A DNA stretch of 64,000 nucleotides from Aquimarina spinulae (GCF_943373825.1 NZ_CALSBP010000002.1:3151501-3215500); one strand, 5' to 3'; counted from the first letter of the stretch, positions 9,646 through 18,906 are shown. The notes: generated by a model not told the origin, from the sequence alone. Numbers and translations are program-made.

Positions 9646-10142
9646 TTGGTTATTTCTTCTGCCAAATCTAAAAAGAAACTCTCGACATTTTTATTTGTTT
9701 TAGCACTGGTTAGACCATCAAAAGGAATATTTTTTTCGGTAAGTTGACGTCTGATTTCTTTTTCATTAACCAGGTCGAGCTTATTACCTAATACTCTGGC
9801 GGGTACTTTGATGTAGTTTTCTTTAAGGTATTCTAGATCTTTGGTAAGTGTTGCATATGTTTCTTCTCTGGTAAGATCAAAGACATAAATAAAGGCATGC
9901 GAACCAAGGAGATATGATTTTCGGGTATCTTCTATGCTAATAGAATGCCCTTCTGTATCCCAGATGATCATAGATAATTCTCTACCATCGGGTAGTTGTA
10001 TCAATTTCTTTTTTATTTGGACTCCAAGGGTTACCTTGTATTCTTTAGAAAATTCGTTGTCCATAAAACGTCTGAATAGAGACGTTTTTCCGACACCAAA
10101 GTGTCCTAAAAGGACTACTTTTTTAGACAATTTCATCTGCAA
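9642..10142 (-). CDS. Ras-like small GTPase (prokaryotic Rab/Arf-type)
   Basis: 166 residues, a stand-alone G domain. G1 is GHFGVGKTS, G3 is WDTEGH, G4 is NKLD and G5 is TSAKTNK, so all the nucleotide-binding motifs are intact. The residue after DTEG is His, where Ras has the catalytic Gln. Prokaryotic small GTPases of this kind (MglA, and the Rup families) usually work with a roadblock/longin-type partner, and one is encoded immediately upstream (stop of that gene overlaps this start by 20 bp). The gene is also coupled to a hybrid histidine kinase downstream. A role as a cytoplasmic polarity, motility or signalling switch is inference. Confidence 0.9.
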   Translation of the reverse strand: MQMKLSKKVVLLGHFGVGKTSLFRRFMDNEFSKEYKVTLGVQIKKKLIQLPDGRELSMIIWDTEGHSISIEDTRKSYLLGSHAFIYVFDLTREETYATLTKDLEYLKENYIKVPARVLGNKLDLVNEKEIRRQLTEKNIPFDGLTSAKTNKNVESFFLDLAEEITK

Positions 10143-10947
10143 AATGTTTTTTTAATTTTTTAGTAAAAAGGGTACTGTTTTCTAAGTCTTTGCTAGAAAT
10201 ATTATTTTTGGCAAAATCTATAATCTGATCTTCGAGAACTTCTTTAAACATCATAGTATATGCTCCAGAAATTACTGCAGCTACATAATAAGAATAAAAA
10301 TTTTGTATATGTATAGTATACAATTCATATTCTATGAGTTCTAAATTTTGATTTCCTCCTTCAAAAGCATCTTCAACAAAACTTTTTATTGCCGTAAGCA
10401 TTCCGGCAACCATTTCTTTATCTATGGTACCTTCTGATAACGGACTATAATCTGCAATTAATATACCAGAGTTTTTTTCGATAACAAACAATTGGATTAG
10501 CCTTGGTTTTGCGTAATCCGTTATAGCAAGATCTCCTTCGCTAACTCCCTGAACCTTGGCTTTAGTTCTACGAAACCAGTTTCTAAAGGAAAATGCTTTT
10601 TTCGTTTTTCTGCTGATGTTTTCGCTCAATAATTTCATTTCATGAGCGATATATTTCTTGATCATTTTACCGATAATAGGAAATAAAGCTTCTACCACGG
10701 CATCTTGAGAGTTTTTAATTTCTTCTCGTAACGTTTCTGTAATAGTTGGCCCCAGAGTTTTAGGGATTTCCTGTACGAATTCTTCTAGTTTATCATCAAT
10801 AATAGGATCAACTTTATAGGAGAGTTCTTTTTTTTGGTGAACAATTTTGGTTAAATCATCAACTTTTTGAGCAATGGAGTCAGCAAATTCGTGTTCTTCT
10901 GCAAAAAGAAGTTCTTTAAGAATTTTAAGTTTATCCTGCTCTTCCAT
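10123..10947 (-). CDS. Probable roadblock/longin-like GTPase partner with N-terminal helical region
   Basis: 274 residues, no signal peptide. The N-terminal half is helical (KLKILKELLFAEEHEF, then long amphipathic stretches and a basic patch SRKTKKAF...WFRRTK). From about residue 148 the sequence changes to an alternating alpha/beta pattern: RLIQLFVIEKNSGILIADYSPLSEG, then MVAGMLTAIKSFVEDAF and a pattern ending YVAAVISGAY. The strand-turn followed by AGMLTAIKSF is what roadblock/longin-type domains look like in archaeal and bacterial small-GTPase modules. Its gene overlaps the GTPase gene. The family assignment rests on reading the sequence, not on a search. It is the likely effector or GAP-like partner of the GTPase. 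Confidence 0.6.
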   Translation of the reverse strand: MEEQDKLKILKELLFAEEHEFADSIAQKVDDLTKIVHQKKELSYKVDPIIDDKLEEFVQEIPKTLGPTITETLREEIKNSQDAVVEALFPIIGKMIKKYIAHEMKLLSENISRKTKKAFSFRNWFRRTKAKVQGVSEGDLAITDYAKPRLIQLFVIEKNSGILIADYSPLSEGTIDKEMVAGMLTAIKSFVEDAFEGGNQNLELIEYELYTIHIQNFYSYYVAAVISGAYTMMFKEVLEDQIIDFAKNNISSKDLENSTLFTKKLKKHFADEIV

Positions 10948-10965
10948 AATTTTGGATAGATTGGA

Positions 10966-11319
10966 TTATTTTTGGTTGATTTTTTCACCAAGATTGATAA
11001 GAAGGTCTCCCAACGTTTTTTTATCAACTTTTTTGGTATCCAGCATATCAGTTTTATCAGCTAGATTATCTTCTAATTCGGTGATTCTGATATTTATATC
11101 TGTACTTAGGTTGTCAATTGCTTGATTTAGCTCTTTACGCGTATCATCGATAAAGTCTTCAAGTTCTTTCTTTTTTGAAGTAATTTCTTTTTTTACTTTC
11201 TCAAACTCTGAATTATAAGCAGCAATATTTTCCCCAAAGATCAAATTCTTTATTGCTTCTATTTTTGAAGAAGGGTCATCAGCAACTTTTTCTTCAACAG
11301 CTTTATTTTCTTTAGCCAT
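10966..11319 (-). CDS. Short coiled-coil protein, first gene of the GTPase operon
   Basis: 117 residues, highly charged (Lys, Glu, Asp) and predicted almost wholly coiled coil from about residue 35 to 90. Its N-terminal segment KIEAIKNLIFGEN resembles the N-terminus of the next protein (KLKILKELLFAEE), both followed by KKEL-containing helices, so the two may share a docking helix. 18 bp separate it from the next gene, which places it at the head of the four-gene operon. I do not recognise a named family; a scaffold or adaptor is plausible. Confidence 0.65.
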   Translation of the reverse strand: MAKENKAVEEKVADDPSSKIEAIKNLIFGENIAAYNSEFEKVKKEITSKKKELEDFIDDTRKELNQAIDNLSTDINIRITELEDNLADKTDMLDTKKVDKKTLGDLLINLGEKINQK

Positions 11320-11560
11320 TTTAATCGGTTTATTAGATTCTTAATTTTGAACTTACGTAAAATTAACATAAAAACGTTAAAAAAGTCGCTATAATGGCGA
11401 TAATGTTAATCTCATCAATTCAAAATCCTATTCTTTTAAAAAGATTGTGTTGTACGTTTTACTTTTAAATTTGGGGTGAGGGTATACGAAGTTTTATAAA
11501 AATACAAATATTCGATATACAAGGATAGTAAAAAATAAGGTTATTTTGATCTATTTAGAC

Positions 11561-12559
11561 TTATTTCATAAATGACTCTACTTTTTTGACCATATTTTTA
11601 CTACCACAAATAAAAGGAGTACGCTCGTGTAGTTGAGTTGGTTTGATGTCCATAATTCGTCTGTATCCATCACTAGCTTTACCGCCTGCTTGCTCGGTTA
11701 TAAAAGCCATAGGATTACATTCATATAATAAACGAAGTTTTCCATTAGGAGATTTTGAAGTATTTGGATACATATAGATACCTCCTTTTATCATATTACG
11801 GTGAATATCACTCACCAGAGAACCAATATATCGAGAAGTGTATGGGCGATCCTCTTTTTCTTCCTGACAATATTTAATATAATCTTTAATCCCTTGTGGA
11901 AAATGAATATAGTTTCCTTCATTTACCGAATATATACTTCCGTTATCCGGAAATTTCATATTTGGATGTGATAAGTAATATGTTCCTAACGCAGGGTTTA
12001 ATGTAAAACCATTCACACCATGACCTGTAGTATACACAAGCATAGTAGAGGTTCCATAAATGATATATCCTGCTGCCACTTGTAAATTACCGGGTTGTAA
12101 AAAATCATCCAGAGTTACGGGAGTTCCCGTAGGGGTTATCCTGCGATAAATCGAGAAAATGGTTCCTACAGAAACATTAACGTCTATATTAGAACTTCCA
12201 TCCAAAGGGTCCATAAGAACCACATAATTATTGCGATGGTCGTTTTTTTGCCCTTTTATAGTAATGAATTCATCATTTTCTTCAGAAGCAATTCCACATA
12301 CAATTTCTCTATTTGTAAGCGTATTAATAAAGGTTTCATTAGCCAAAACATCCAGTTTTTGCTGGTCTTCACCTTGTATATTGGTTTCTCCGGCAGCTCC
12401 TGTAATATCTACTAACCCTGCTTTATTTACCTCATGATTCACCATTTTTGCAGCTAATCGAATAGAGTTGATCAAACGAGAAAGTTCTCCACTAGCATAT
12501 GGGAAATCTTTTTGGTTTTCTATTATAAATTCTCCTAGGGTTTGATTTCTTCTTGTCAT
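11561..12559 (-). CDS. fbp: Class I fructose-1,6-bisphosphatase
   Basis: 332 residues, normal for class I FBPase. The metal-binding signature [16 protein letters not shown] is complete, and the active-site segment [14 protein letters not shown] is present, as is the Glu in ASEENDE. The enzyme removes the 1-phosphate of fructose-1,6-bisphosphate in gluconeogenesis. It is monocistronic on the minus strand with about 240 bp before the GTPase operon and is divergent from the acetyltransferase gene. Confidence 0.97.
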   Translation of the reverse strand: MTRRNQTLGEFIIENQKDFPYASGELSRLINSIRLAAKMVNHEVNKAGLVDITGAAGETNIQGEDQQKLDVLANETFINTLTNREIVCGIASEENDEFITIKGQKNDHRNNYVVLMDPLDGSSNIDVNVSVGTIFSIYRRITPTGTPVTLDDFLQPGNLQVAAGYIIYGTSTMLVYTTGHGVNGFTLNPALGTYYLSHPNMKFPDNGSIYSVNEGNYIHFPQGIKDYIKYCQEEKEDRPYTSRYIGSLVSDIHRNMIKGGIYMYPNTSKSPNGKLRLLYECNPMAFITEQAGGKASDGYRRIMDIKPTQLHERTPFICGSKNMVKKVESFMK

Positions 12560-12687
12560 TTATGGTGAATTTTAGTTGCTGCAAAAGTATTATTTTTTAG
12601 GTAACTATAACGTTTTCGGAGGTTTTAATTATTAAACTTCATTAAGAATTGTAAAAACATATTATGTGACTACATAACATTAGAAAA

Positions 12688-12721
12688 TTGTCTGATTTCT
12701 GGTTCATATTTTATAGTTTTG
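12688..12721 (+). promoter_or_regulatory. Candidate promoter for the SSAT-like gene
   Basis: TTG at 12688-12690 and TAGTTTTG (TAnnTTTG) at 12714-12721 are separated by 23 bp, which is at the long end for the Bacteroidota sigma factor. The ATG at 12735 would leave a very short leader. Confidence 0.35.
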
Positions 12722-12734
12722 ATAAACTTTTTTT

Positions 12735-13214
12735 ATGAATTATGTGATTAGAGATGCCAGAGAGGAAGATATGACCCAAGTACTGGGTTTGATTCAGGAA
12801 TTGGCAATTTTTGAAAAAGAACCTGATGCAGTAGAAATAACTGTTGAAGAGCTTATACGTGAAGGTTTTGGAGACCATCCACTTTTTCATTGTTTTGTGG
12901 CCGAGGTAAAGGATGAAATAGTAGGAATAGCTCTGGTGTATTATCGATTTTCTACCTGGCAAGGGCGCTCTGTTCATTTAGAAGACCTTATTGTTAAAGA
13001 ATCTATGAGAGGAACTGGTTTGGGTAGTGCATTATACAAAGAAGTATTAAAATACGCTAAATCAAAAGGAGTGCGAAGAGTAGAATGGGTTGTTTTGGAT
13101 TGGAATACTCCTGCTATTGATTTTTATGAAAAAAGTGGAGCAAAGCTTTTAAAAGATTGGTACTTGGTTCAAATGGATCAGGATGGAGTTAATAAATTCG
13201 TATCAAAATCATAA
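12735..13214 (+). CDS. GNAT acetyltransferase of the spermidine/thialysine acetyltransferase (SSAT) type
   Basis: 159 residues, a single GNAT domain. The acetyl-CoA loop is in ESMRGTGLGSALYKEV; the features typical of SSAT-like enzymes are the EDLIVKE strand before it, the VEWVVLDWNTPAIDFYEKSGA segment and the substrate-side LAIFEKEPDAVEIT. Eukaryotic relatives acetylate spermidine/spermine or thialysine; bacterial ones act on diamines or related amines. It lies 50 bp before lysC in the same direction and could be cotranscribed, but a functional link to aspartate metabolism is not evident. Confidence 0.85.
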   Translation: MNYVIRDAREEDMTQVLGLIQELAIFEKEPDAVEITVEELIREGFGDHPLFHCFVAEVKDEIVGIALVYYRFSTWQGRSVHLEDLIVKESMRGTGLGSALYKEVLKYAKSKGVRRVEWVVLDWNTPAIDFYEKSGAKLLKDWYLVQMDQDGVNKFVSKS

Positions 13215-13264
13215 TGCTTTCAATTTAACATTACCTAATTTAATAGTAAAGAAACACTTGGTTA

Positions 13265-14518
13265 ATGAGAGTTTTTAAATTCGGAGGGGCATCTGTAAAA
13301 GATGCTAATGGAGTGAAAAATGTACTTAATGTACTTGAGAAAACAGGGTTTTCTAATCTTGTTATTGTTATTTCTGCAATGGGTAAGACCACTAATGCTT
13401 TAGAACATATTGTCGAATTGTATACTAACAATAGCAAGGAGCTTAAAATATCACTTCGGGATCTAGAGATATATCATAACGAAATTCTGGAAGCACTTTT
13501 TGAAAACAAACAACACCCAGTTTTTAAAAAAATTGAAGGCCTTTTATTAGATATGCAAACTACACTAGATAGAAATAAATCAACTCAATATGATTATATC
13601 TATGATCAAATAGTACCTTATGGAGAGTTAATTTCTACTACTATTGTAAGCGAATATCTAAATCATAAAGGATATCAAAATACGTGGTTAGATGCACGAG
13701 ATTTTATTAAAACAGATACTGCCTATAGAGACGCTGAAGTAGATTGGCAAACTACTCAACACCTGATACTCGAGAAGGTCAATAAAAATAGCCTTAGTGT
13801 TACCCAGGGATTTATCGGATCTGATGAGAATAATTTTACTACGACTTTGGGCAGAGAGGGGAGTGATTATACTGCCGGGATTTTGGCGTATTGTTTAAAT
13901 GCAGATAGCGTAAGTATCTGGAAAGATGTGCCTGGTGTTCTTAATGCAGATCCCAGGGTGTTTGATACAACTCAATTACTTTCTCATATCTCTTATGAAG
14001 AGGCTATAGAACTAGCGTTTTATGGAGCATCTGTAATTCATCCAAAAACGATTCAACCTCTACAGCGTAAAGAAATACCGCTATATGTTAAGTCATTTCT
14101 TAATCCTGTCGATCAAGGGACTTCTGTAAAGAAAGGTCAACCATTAGACCCTCATTTACCTTGTTATATTGTAAAGAAAAATCAGGTTTTAGTCTCGCTT
14201 TCTTCTTTAGATTTTTCATTTATTGTCGAAAATAATATTAGTGAGATCTTTAGTCTTTTTCATCAATATCATATAAAAGTAGATCTGATTCAGAATTCTG
14301 CAATTAGTTTTTCGGTATGCCTTGACGATAAGTTTGATCATTTTGAAAAACTTTTAGGTAAACTTAAAGCAAAATTTAGAGTTACTTATAATACAAATGT
14401 GTCTTTATTTACGATTAGACACTTTACAAATGAAGCTATTACCTCTTTAGAAAAAAATAAAGATATTTTGCTAAAACAAATAACCAGAGAGACTTATCAA
14501 ATGGTATCCCGAGATTAG
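13265..14518 (+). CDS. lysC: Aspartate kinase
   Basis: 417 residues, a monofunctional aspartokinase. KFGGASVKDANG at the N-terminus, the GREGSD nucleotide/aspartate loop and VPGVLNADPRV are all present; residues about 310-410 make the two small ACT-like regulatory subdomains. It phosphorylates L-aspartate in the pathway to lysine, threonine, methionine and diaminopimelate. Feedback control by an end product is likely from the ACT region, but which amino acid binds cannot be told. It is not fused to homoserine dehydrogenase. Confidence 0.93.
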   Translation: MRVFKFGGASVKDANGVKNVLNVLEKTGFSNLVIVISAMGKTTNALEHIVELYTNNSKELKISLRDLEIYHNEILEALFENKQHPVFKKIEGLLLDMQTTLDRNKSTQYDYIYDQIVPYGELISTTIVSEYLNHKGYQNTWLDARDFIKTDTAYRDAEVDWQTTQHLILEKVNKNSLSVTQGFIGSDENNFTTTLGREGSDYTAGILAYCLNADSVSIWKDVPGVLNADPRVFDTTQLLSHISYEEAIELAFYGASVIHPKTIQPLQRKEIPLYVKSFLNPVDQGTSVKKGQPLDPHLPCYIVKKNQVLVSLSSLDFSFIVENNISEIFSLFHQYHIKVDLIQNSAISFSVCLDDKFDHFEKLLGKLKAKFRVTYNTNVSLFTIRHFTNEAITSLEKNKDILLKQITRETYQMVSRD

Positions 14519-14541
14519 TGATATCAATTCAAGGATTTTGC

Positions 14542-14549
14542 TATATTTG
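14542..14549 (+). promoter_or_regulatory. -7 box for the OlsF-like gene
   Basis: TATATTTG fits TAnnTTTG, 22 bp before the ATG at 14572. There is no clear -33 TTG. If used, it gives the acyltransferase gene its own promoter just after lysC. Confidence 0.4.
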
Positions 14550-14571
14550 CAGTTAGCGCAAATTGTATTTA

Positions 14572-16380
14572 ATGCCCATAGTCACAGCAAGAGAAGTAGC
14601 CGCGGGGCTCAAAATGGATAAATTTGGTTTTATAGGCACCTTTATTGGTTGGGTGATTCTTAAGGCTACCCGAATATCAAAAATAAATCGACAGTATGAT
14701 AAACTTAGCCATTTAAAAGGGTTGGAATATATAAATACAACACTTGATTTATATGGTGTTACTTTTGAAATTCCCGAAGAAGATTTAAAACGATTACCAA
14801 AAGAAGGACCGTTTATTACATTGTCAAATCATCCACTTGGCGGAATTGATGGAGGAGTATTACTTAAATTAATGCTTGAACATCGTTCTGATTATAAGAT
14901 TATCGCAAATTTTTTATTACATAGTTTTAAGCCTTTAGAGCCTTATGTTATGCCTGTCAATCCTTTTGAGGATAGAAAAGAAGCAAAGTCTAGTCATAAA
15001 GGAATTAAGGAAGCTATTTTACATCTTCGAGAAGGGAAGCCGTTAGGTATTTTTCCGGCGGGAGAGGTATCTACTTTTAAAGAAGGAAAGAATTATGTAG
15101 ATAGACCATGGGAACCTAGTGCGATGAGACTAGTTCAAAAAGCAAAAGTTCCTGTAATTCCTATATATTTTCATGCTCGTAATAGCAGGCTTTTTTATCG
15201 CCTGGCCTCGATAAGTGATATTTTACGAACAGCCAAATTGCCGAGTGAACTTTTTTCTCAGGAAAATAAAGTTATCAAAGTGCGAATTGGTAATCCGGTT
15301 TCGGTAAAAGATCAGGAAGAGCATACTAATCTTGAGGATTTTACGAATTTCTTACGTAAGAAAACGTATATGCTAGCCAATCCTTTTGAGAAAAAGACAT
15401 TAAGAGAATCAATTCCTCAAAATTTGAAATTACCAAAATCACCTAAAGAAATAGCTGTCGAAGGTAATATCAATGCCATAGAATCAGAGTTGCAATACTG
15501 TAGAGATCATGATAAACGATTATTGATCAGTAAGAATTATGAAGTTTTTCTGGCAAAGAAAAAGCATATTCCAAATGTAGTTCGTGAAATAGGGAGACTT
15601 AGAGAAATTACGTTTAGAGCAATTGGCGAAGGAACTAATAATTCGTTGGATCTGGATCCTTTTGATGAATATTATCACCATATGTTTCTATGGGATAATG
15701 AGGCCAAAAGAATGGTTGGAGCATATCGTATGGGAATGGGTTCACAGATTTATGCTAACCGTGGTATTGATGGATTTTACCTTCAGGATTTATTTAGGTT
15801 TGAACCAGAGTTACATAAAATGATGAATGAATCTATCGAAATGGGTAGGGCTTTTATTATTAAAGAGTATCAACAACGTCCTATGCCATTATTTTTACTT
15901 TGGAAAGGTATAGTACATTGTACACTTCGTTTCCCAGAGCATAAATATCTTATAGGAGGAGTTAGTATTAGCAATAAGTTTAGTAATTTTTCTAAATCTC
16001 TGATGATAGAGTTTATGAAATCTCATTATTATGATCCTTATGTAGCACAATATGTTAGGCCTAAAAAAGAGTTTAAGGTAAAGCTAAAAGATGCAGATAA
16101 AGACTTTGTCTTTGATGAAAGTAAAAGTGATCTCAATAAATTTGATAAAATTATCGATGAAGTAGAACCAGGAAGTCTTCGTATCCCGGTTTTAATTAAA
16201 AAATATATTAAGCAAAATGCTAAAGTAGTAGCATTTAATGTTGATCCATTATTTAATAATGCGGTTGATGGTTTGATGTATATTCGTATCGCCGATCTCC
16301 CCGATAGTACTGTAAAACCTGTTATGGAAGAATTTCAGGCAGAATTAGAGCAGAAGTATTTTAAAAACGGTGATAAATAA
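14572..16380 (+). CDS. Bifunctional acyltransferase, PlsC-like domain fused to OlsB-like GNAT domain
   Basis: 602 residues from the ATG at 14572; the TTG at 14563 is a less likely start. The N-terminal half (about 60-280) is a PlsC-type acyltransferase with NHPLGGIDG in the place of the H(X)4D box and FPAGEVST as the glycerolipid-binding motif. The C-terminal half (about 300-580) is an OlsB/hemolysin-type GNAT domain (EIGRLREITFRAIGEG, FDEYYHHMFLWD, GAYRMGMG, EMGRAFI). This is the architecture of OlsF, which makes ornithine lipids by N-acylation then O-acylation; in Bacteroidota the amino acid may be glycine or ornithine. It is an inner-membrane-associated enzyme for phosphate-free membrane lipids. 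The symbol olsF is a likely but unproven match. Confidence 0.82.
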   Translation: MPIVTAREVAAGLKMDKFGFIGTFIGWVILKATRISKINRQYDKLSHLKGLEYINTTLDLYGVTFEIPEEDLKRLPKEGPFITLSNHPLGGIDGGVLLKLMLEHRSDYKIIANFLLHSFKPLEPYVMPVNPFEDRKEAKSSHKGIKEAILHLREGKPLGIFPAGEVSTFKEGKNYVDRPWEPSAMRLVQKAKVPVIPIYFHARNSRLFYRLASISDILRTAKLPSELFSQENKVIKVRIGNPVSVKDQEEHTNLEDFTNFLRKKTYMLANPFEKKTLRESIPQNLKLPKSPKEIAVEGNINAIESELQYCRDHDKRLLISKNYEVFLAKKKHIPNVVREIGRLREITFRAIGEGTNNSLDLDPFDEYYHHMFLWDNEAKRMVGAYRMGMGSQIYANRGIDGFYLQDLFRFEPELHKMMNESIEMGRAFIIKEYQQRPMPLFLLWKGIVHCTLRFPEHKYLIGGVSISNKFSNFSKSLMIEFMKSHYYDPYVAQYVRPKKEFKVKLKDADKDFVFDESKSDLNKFDKIIDEVEPGSLRIPVLIKKYIKQNAKVVAFNVDPLFNNAVDGLMYIRIADLPDSTVKPVMEEFQAELEQKYFKNGDK

Positions 16381-16504
16381 GATTCTCGACATACATTGTT
16401 TTTAAGATTAGATTTTTTTGATAATTTTTTCTCGTTTAGTCTTTAAAAAAGCAAAAATTAAAGTAACTTCAGTAGTGTTTCGAATTGACTTAATTAACTA
16501 GGTT

Positions 16505-17716
16505 ATGGTTATTGAATACATATATTTTGCTATTGCCCTTGTTGGGGTTTTATTCTTCTTCTATGTAATGCGTAGGATTTTTAGATGGTTGCAAAAAAAG
16601 GCTAGTGCATTAGAGACTAATATTTTTTTTAGTAGTAATAAGGCTGTTCAATTTTTTAAGTTTATTACTCCAAGAAGAGAACGCCATATTCTCAAGATTG
16701 TAATTAGATTATTTAGAATAACCATAAGTGTTACCTTTTTGATTTTATATCTTCCTTTTATGTTTAGTTTGGTTCCGCAAACCAAGGTATATGCAGATAC
16801 TGTTTTGGGATATATAAAAAAGCCATTGTTATTTCTGTATGACGGTATTATCGGGTTTATTCCTAATTTATTTTTTATAGTTGTTATTTTCTTTATTACT
16901 AAATACTTACTTAGGTTTTTAAAATATGTTACGAATGAGCTAGAACAAGAAGCCGTTCGATTAGAAGGGTTTCACGCAGATTGGGCACGCCCGACATTTA
17001 ATTTGCTAAGAGTTATTATTATTGCATTTGCGGTAATTATAATTTTCCCATATATACCAGGTTCAGATTCTCCGGCATTTAAAGGAGTATCTATCTTCTT
17101 TGGGGTATTATTTTCTTTGGGATCTACTTCTGCTATTTCTAATATCGTAGCAGGTATTGTAATTACGTATATGCGCCCCTTTAAAGTAGGAGATCGCGTA
17201 CAAATAGGAGAGACTATAGGAGATATTACAGATCGAAGTCTATTAGTGACACGAGTAAAAACTATTAAAAATTTAGATATTACTATTCCCAATTCTTCTA
17301 TTCTGGGAAATCACATTGTTAATTTTAGTAAAAATGCTATTGATGATGTTGGAATTATATTACATACTTCGGTTACTATAGGATACGATGTTCCTAGTAA
17401 TAATGTATTGAAAGCTTTAATAGATGGAGCAAAAAAAACAGATTTGATTTTACCAGATCCTTCACCATTTGTATTGATTAAAAGCCTTGATGATTTTTAT
17501 GTAAACTATGAAATCAATGCGTATACCAAAACCCCTGAAAAAGCAGCATTGATTTATTCGATGCTACATGAGAATTTAAAGAATGCACTTCATGATGCCG
17601 AAATCGAAATATTGTCTCCTCATTATCAAGCAATAAGAGATGGAAATGTATTAACTGTACCACCAGAGAATATTCCCGAAAATTATGCAAAACCTGGGTT
17701 TAGAGTAGAAAAATAA
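16505..17716 (+). CDS. Mechanosensitive channel, MscS family
   Basis: 403 residues. Three or four membrane segments lie before residue about 215 (one at the very N-terminus, one near 75-95, one near 120-140, one near 170-190). The pore helix and upper beta domain signature follow: GSTSAISNIVAGIVITYMRP, then FKVGDRVQIGETIGDI and NLDITIPNSSILGNHIVNFS. The C-terminal alpha/beta cage domain is present. It opens under membrane tension to release solutes in hypo-osmotic shock. It is a larger variant than E. coli MscS (286 residues) because of the extra N-terminal membrane segments. It converges on the ars operon over a strong terminator. Confidence 0.93.
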   Translation: MVIEYIYFAIALVGVLFFFYVMRRIFRWLQKKASALETNIFFSSNKAVQFFKFITPRRERHILKIVIRLFRITISVTFLILYLPFMFSLVPQTKVYADTVLGYIKKPLLFLYDGIIGFIPNLFFIVVIFFITKYLLRFLKYVTNELEQEAVRLEGFHADWARPTFNLLRVIIIAFAVIIIFPYIPGSDSPAFKGVSIFFGVLFSLGSTSAISNIVAGIVITYMRPFKVGDRVQIGETIGDITDRSLLVTRVKTIKNLDITIPNSSILGNHIVNFSKNAIDDVGIILHTSVTIGYDVPSNNVLKALIDGAKKTDLILPDPSPFVLIKSLDDFYVNYEINAYTKTPEKAALIYSMLHENLKNALHDAEIEILSPHYQAIRDGNVLTVPPENIPENYAKPGFRVEK

Positions 17717-17801
17717 TCGATTTTATTTTTTCAAAATGTATATAGAGTATTAAAAAACAACTCTTTATGTGTAATTGATATTAGTTAAGAAAGTTTTAAA
17801 A

Positions 17802-17842
17802 AAGGGCAGCATAAAAGTTAACTTTTGTGCTGCCCTTCTTTA
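17802..17842. terminator. Long bidirectional terminator hairpin between mscS and arsC
   Basis: A 17-bp stem with only one G-T wobble (left arm 17802-17818, right arm 17821-17837; core AAGGGCAGC/GCTGCCCTT) is followed by TCTTT on the plus strand and preceded by an A-rich run. It separates convergent genes. Confidence 0.85.
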
Positions 17843-17923
17843 TTTATCCAGAGGAATATAACCTACAAGGTTTTATAGATGTAACGACTTAGAAACGCTA
17901 TCAGAGAGTTCAAATCAGTACTG

Positions 17924-18349
17924 TTACGATACCGTTTTCAATATATTTTTCTCTACAAAATCTTTGCAATATTCTTTAATCTGATTTCTGGTTTTTGTAA
18001 ATGCGATATGAATTTCTTCTTCTGTACCTTCTACCTTTGATGGATCAAAGAAATTATAATGCAATCGTTCTGCCTTACCGGGGAAGAAAGGGCATCTTTC
18101 TTTGGCATTATCACACACGGTAATAATAAAATCAAATTGTATATCCAGATATTCATCTAGATTATTAGAAGTATGAGTAGAGATATCAATACCATCTTCT
18201 TTCATAATAGCTATTGCTCTGGGATTTACTCCATGGGTTTCTACTCCCGCACTATAAATAGTTGCATTGTCTTTGGCAAAATGCTTTAAATATCCTTCTG
18301 CCATTTGACTCCTACAAGAATTACCTGTGCATAATACTAAAATATTCAT
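17924..18349 (-). CDS. arsC: Arsenate reductase, thioredoxin-coupled (LMW phosphatase fold)
   Basis: 141 residues. The phosphatase loop C-X5-R is CTGNSCR (Cys7, Arg13), and the two redox cysteines Cys79 and Cys86 are in CDNAKERCP, with the general acid Asp in FFDPSK. That full triad of cysteines marks the thioredoxin-dependent family seen in Gram-positive ArsC, not the glutaredoxin type. It reduces arsenate to arsenite in the cytoplasm. Last gene of the ars operon; 59 bp follow the acetyltransferase gene. Confidence 0.93.
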   Translation of the reverse strand: MNILVLCTGNSCRSQMAEGYLKHFAKDNATIYSAGVETHGVNPRAIAIMKEDGIDISTHTSNNLDEYLDIQFDFIITVCDNAKERCPFFPGKAERLHYNFFDPSKVEGTEEEIHIAFTKTRNQIKEYCKDFVEKNILKTVS

Positions 18350-18408
18350 AAGTGTTTTTGTTTTTAGTTACTCTCTTTTTATAAGAGAATTTGTGGTGTT
18401 TATTGTGG

Positions 18409-18906
18409 TTATATAATTATTTTACTTCTCCGTTCCAAGAGGATATTATCGTGCCAGATATCATCTAATTTTGCCACTTTTTCTCGATATCCTATTTCTC
18501 TAAATCCTAAAGATTTATGTAAATCAACACTCGCTTTGTTATTTCTAAATATCCCTGCTTGTAGAGTCCAGAATCCAGCTTTTTCGCTTTCTTCAATTAA
18601 TTTGGATAAAAGTAGTTTACCTATACCCAAACCTCTATATTTTTGTGTTATATAAATACTAACTTCTGCTACTCCTTTATACACTTCTCTTTTCGAGGTT
18701 GGGGACAGCGCTGCCCAGCCTGCAATAGTATTTTTACGAATAGCCTTGATTCTACAAGGTTTTGAATGCGAAACATCCCATGCTTTCCAAGTAGGTAACT
18801 GGGTTTCAAAGGTGGCAACTCCTGTATCAATTCCTTCTTTATAGATCGCAGAGATCGCGGGCCAATCCTCTTCGGTAAAATATGCTATTTTTATTGTAGA
18901 ATCCAT
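18409..18906 (-). CDS. Phosphinothricin-type GNAT acetyltransferase, ArsN1-like
   Basis: 165 residues, a single GNAT domain. The N-terminal AISAIYKEGIDTGVATFET and the acetyl-CoA loop YITQKYRGLGIGKLL, followed by LQAGIFRNNKASVDLHKSLGF, are characteristic of the PAT/ArsN group. Placed in an ars operon, such enzymes are best matched to ArsN1, which acetylates the arsenic-containing antibiotic arsinothricin (and related phosphinothricin). The sequence alone cannot tell arsinothricin from other amines, so the symbol is left empty. The stop codon abuts the start of the preceding gene (18907), giving tight coupling. Confidence 0.78.
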   Translation of the reverse strand: MDSTIKIAYFTEEDWPAISAIYKEGIDTGVATFETQLPTWKAWDVSHSKPCRIKAIRKNTIAGWAALSPTSKREVYKGVAEVSIYITQKYRGLGIGKLLLSKLIEESEKAGFWTLQAGIFRNNKASVDLHKSLGFREIGYREKVAKLDDIWHDNILLERRSKIII

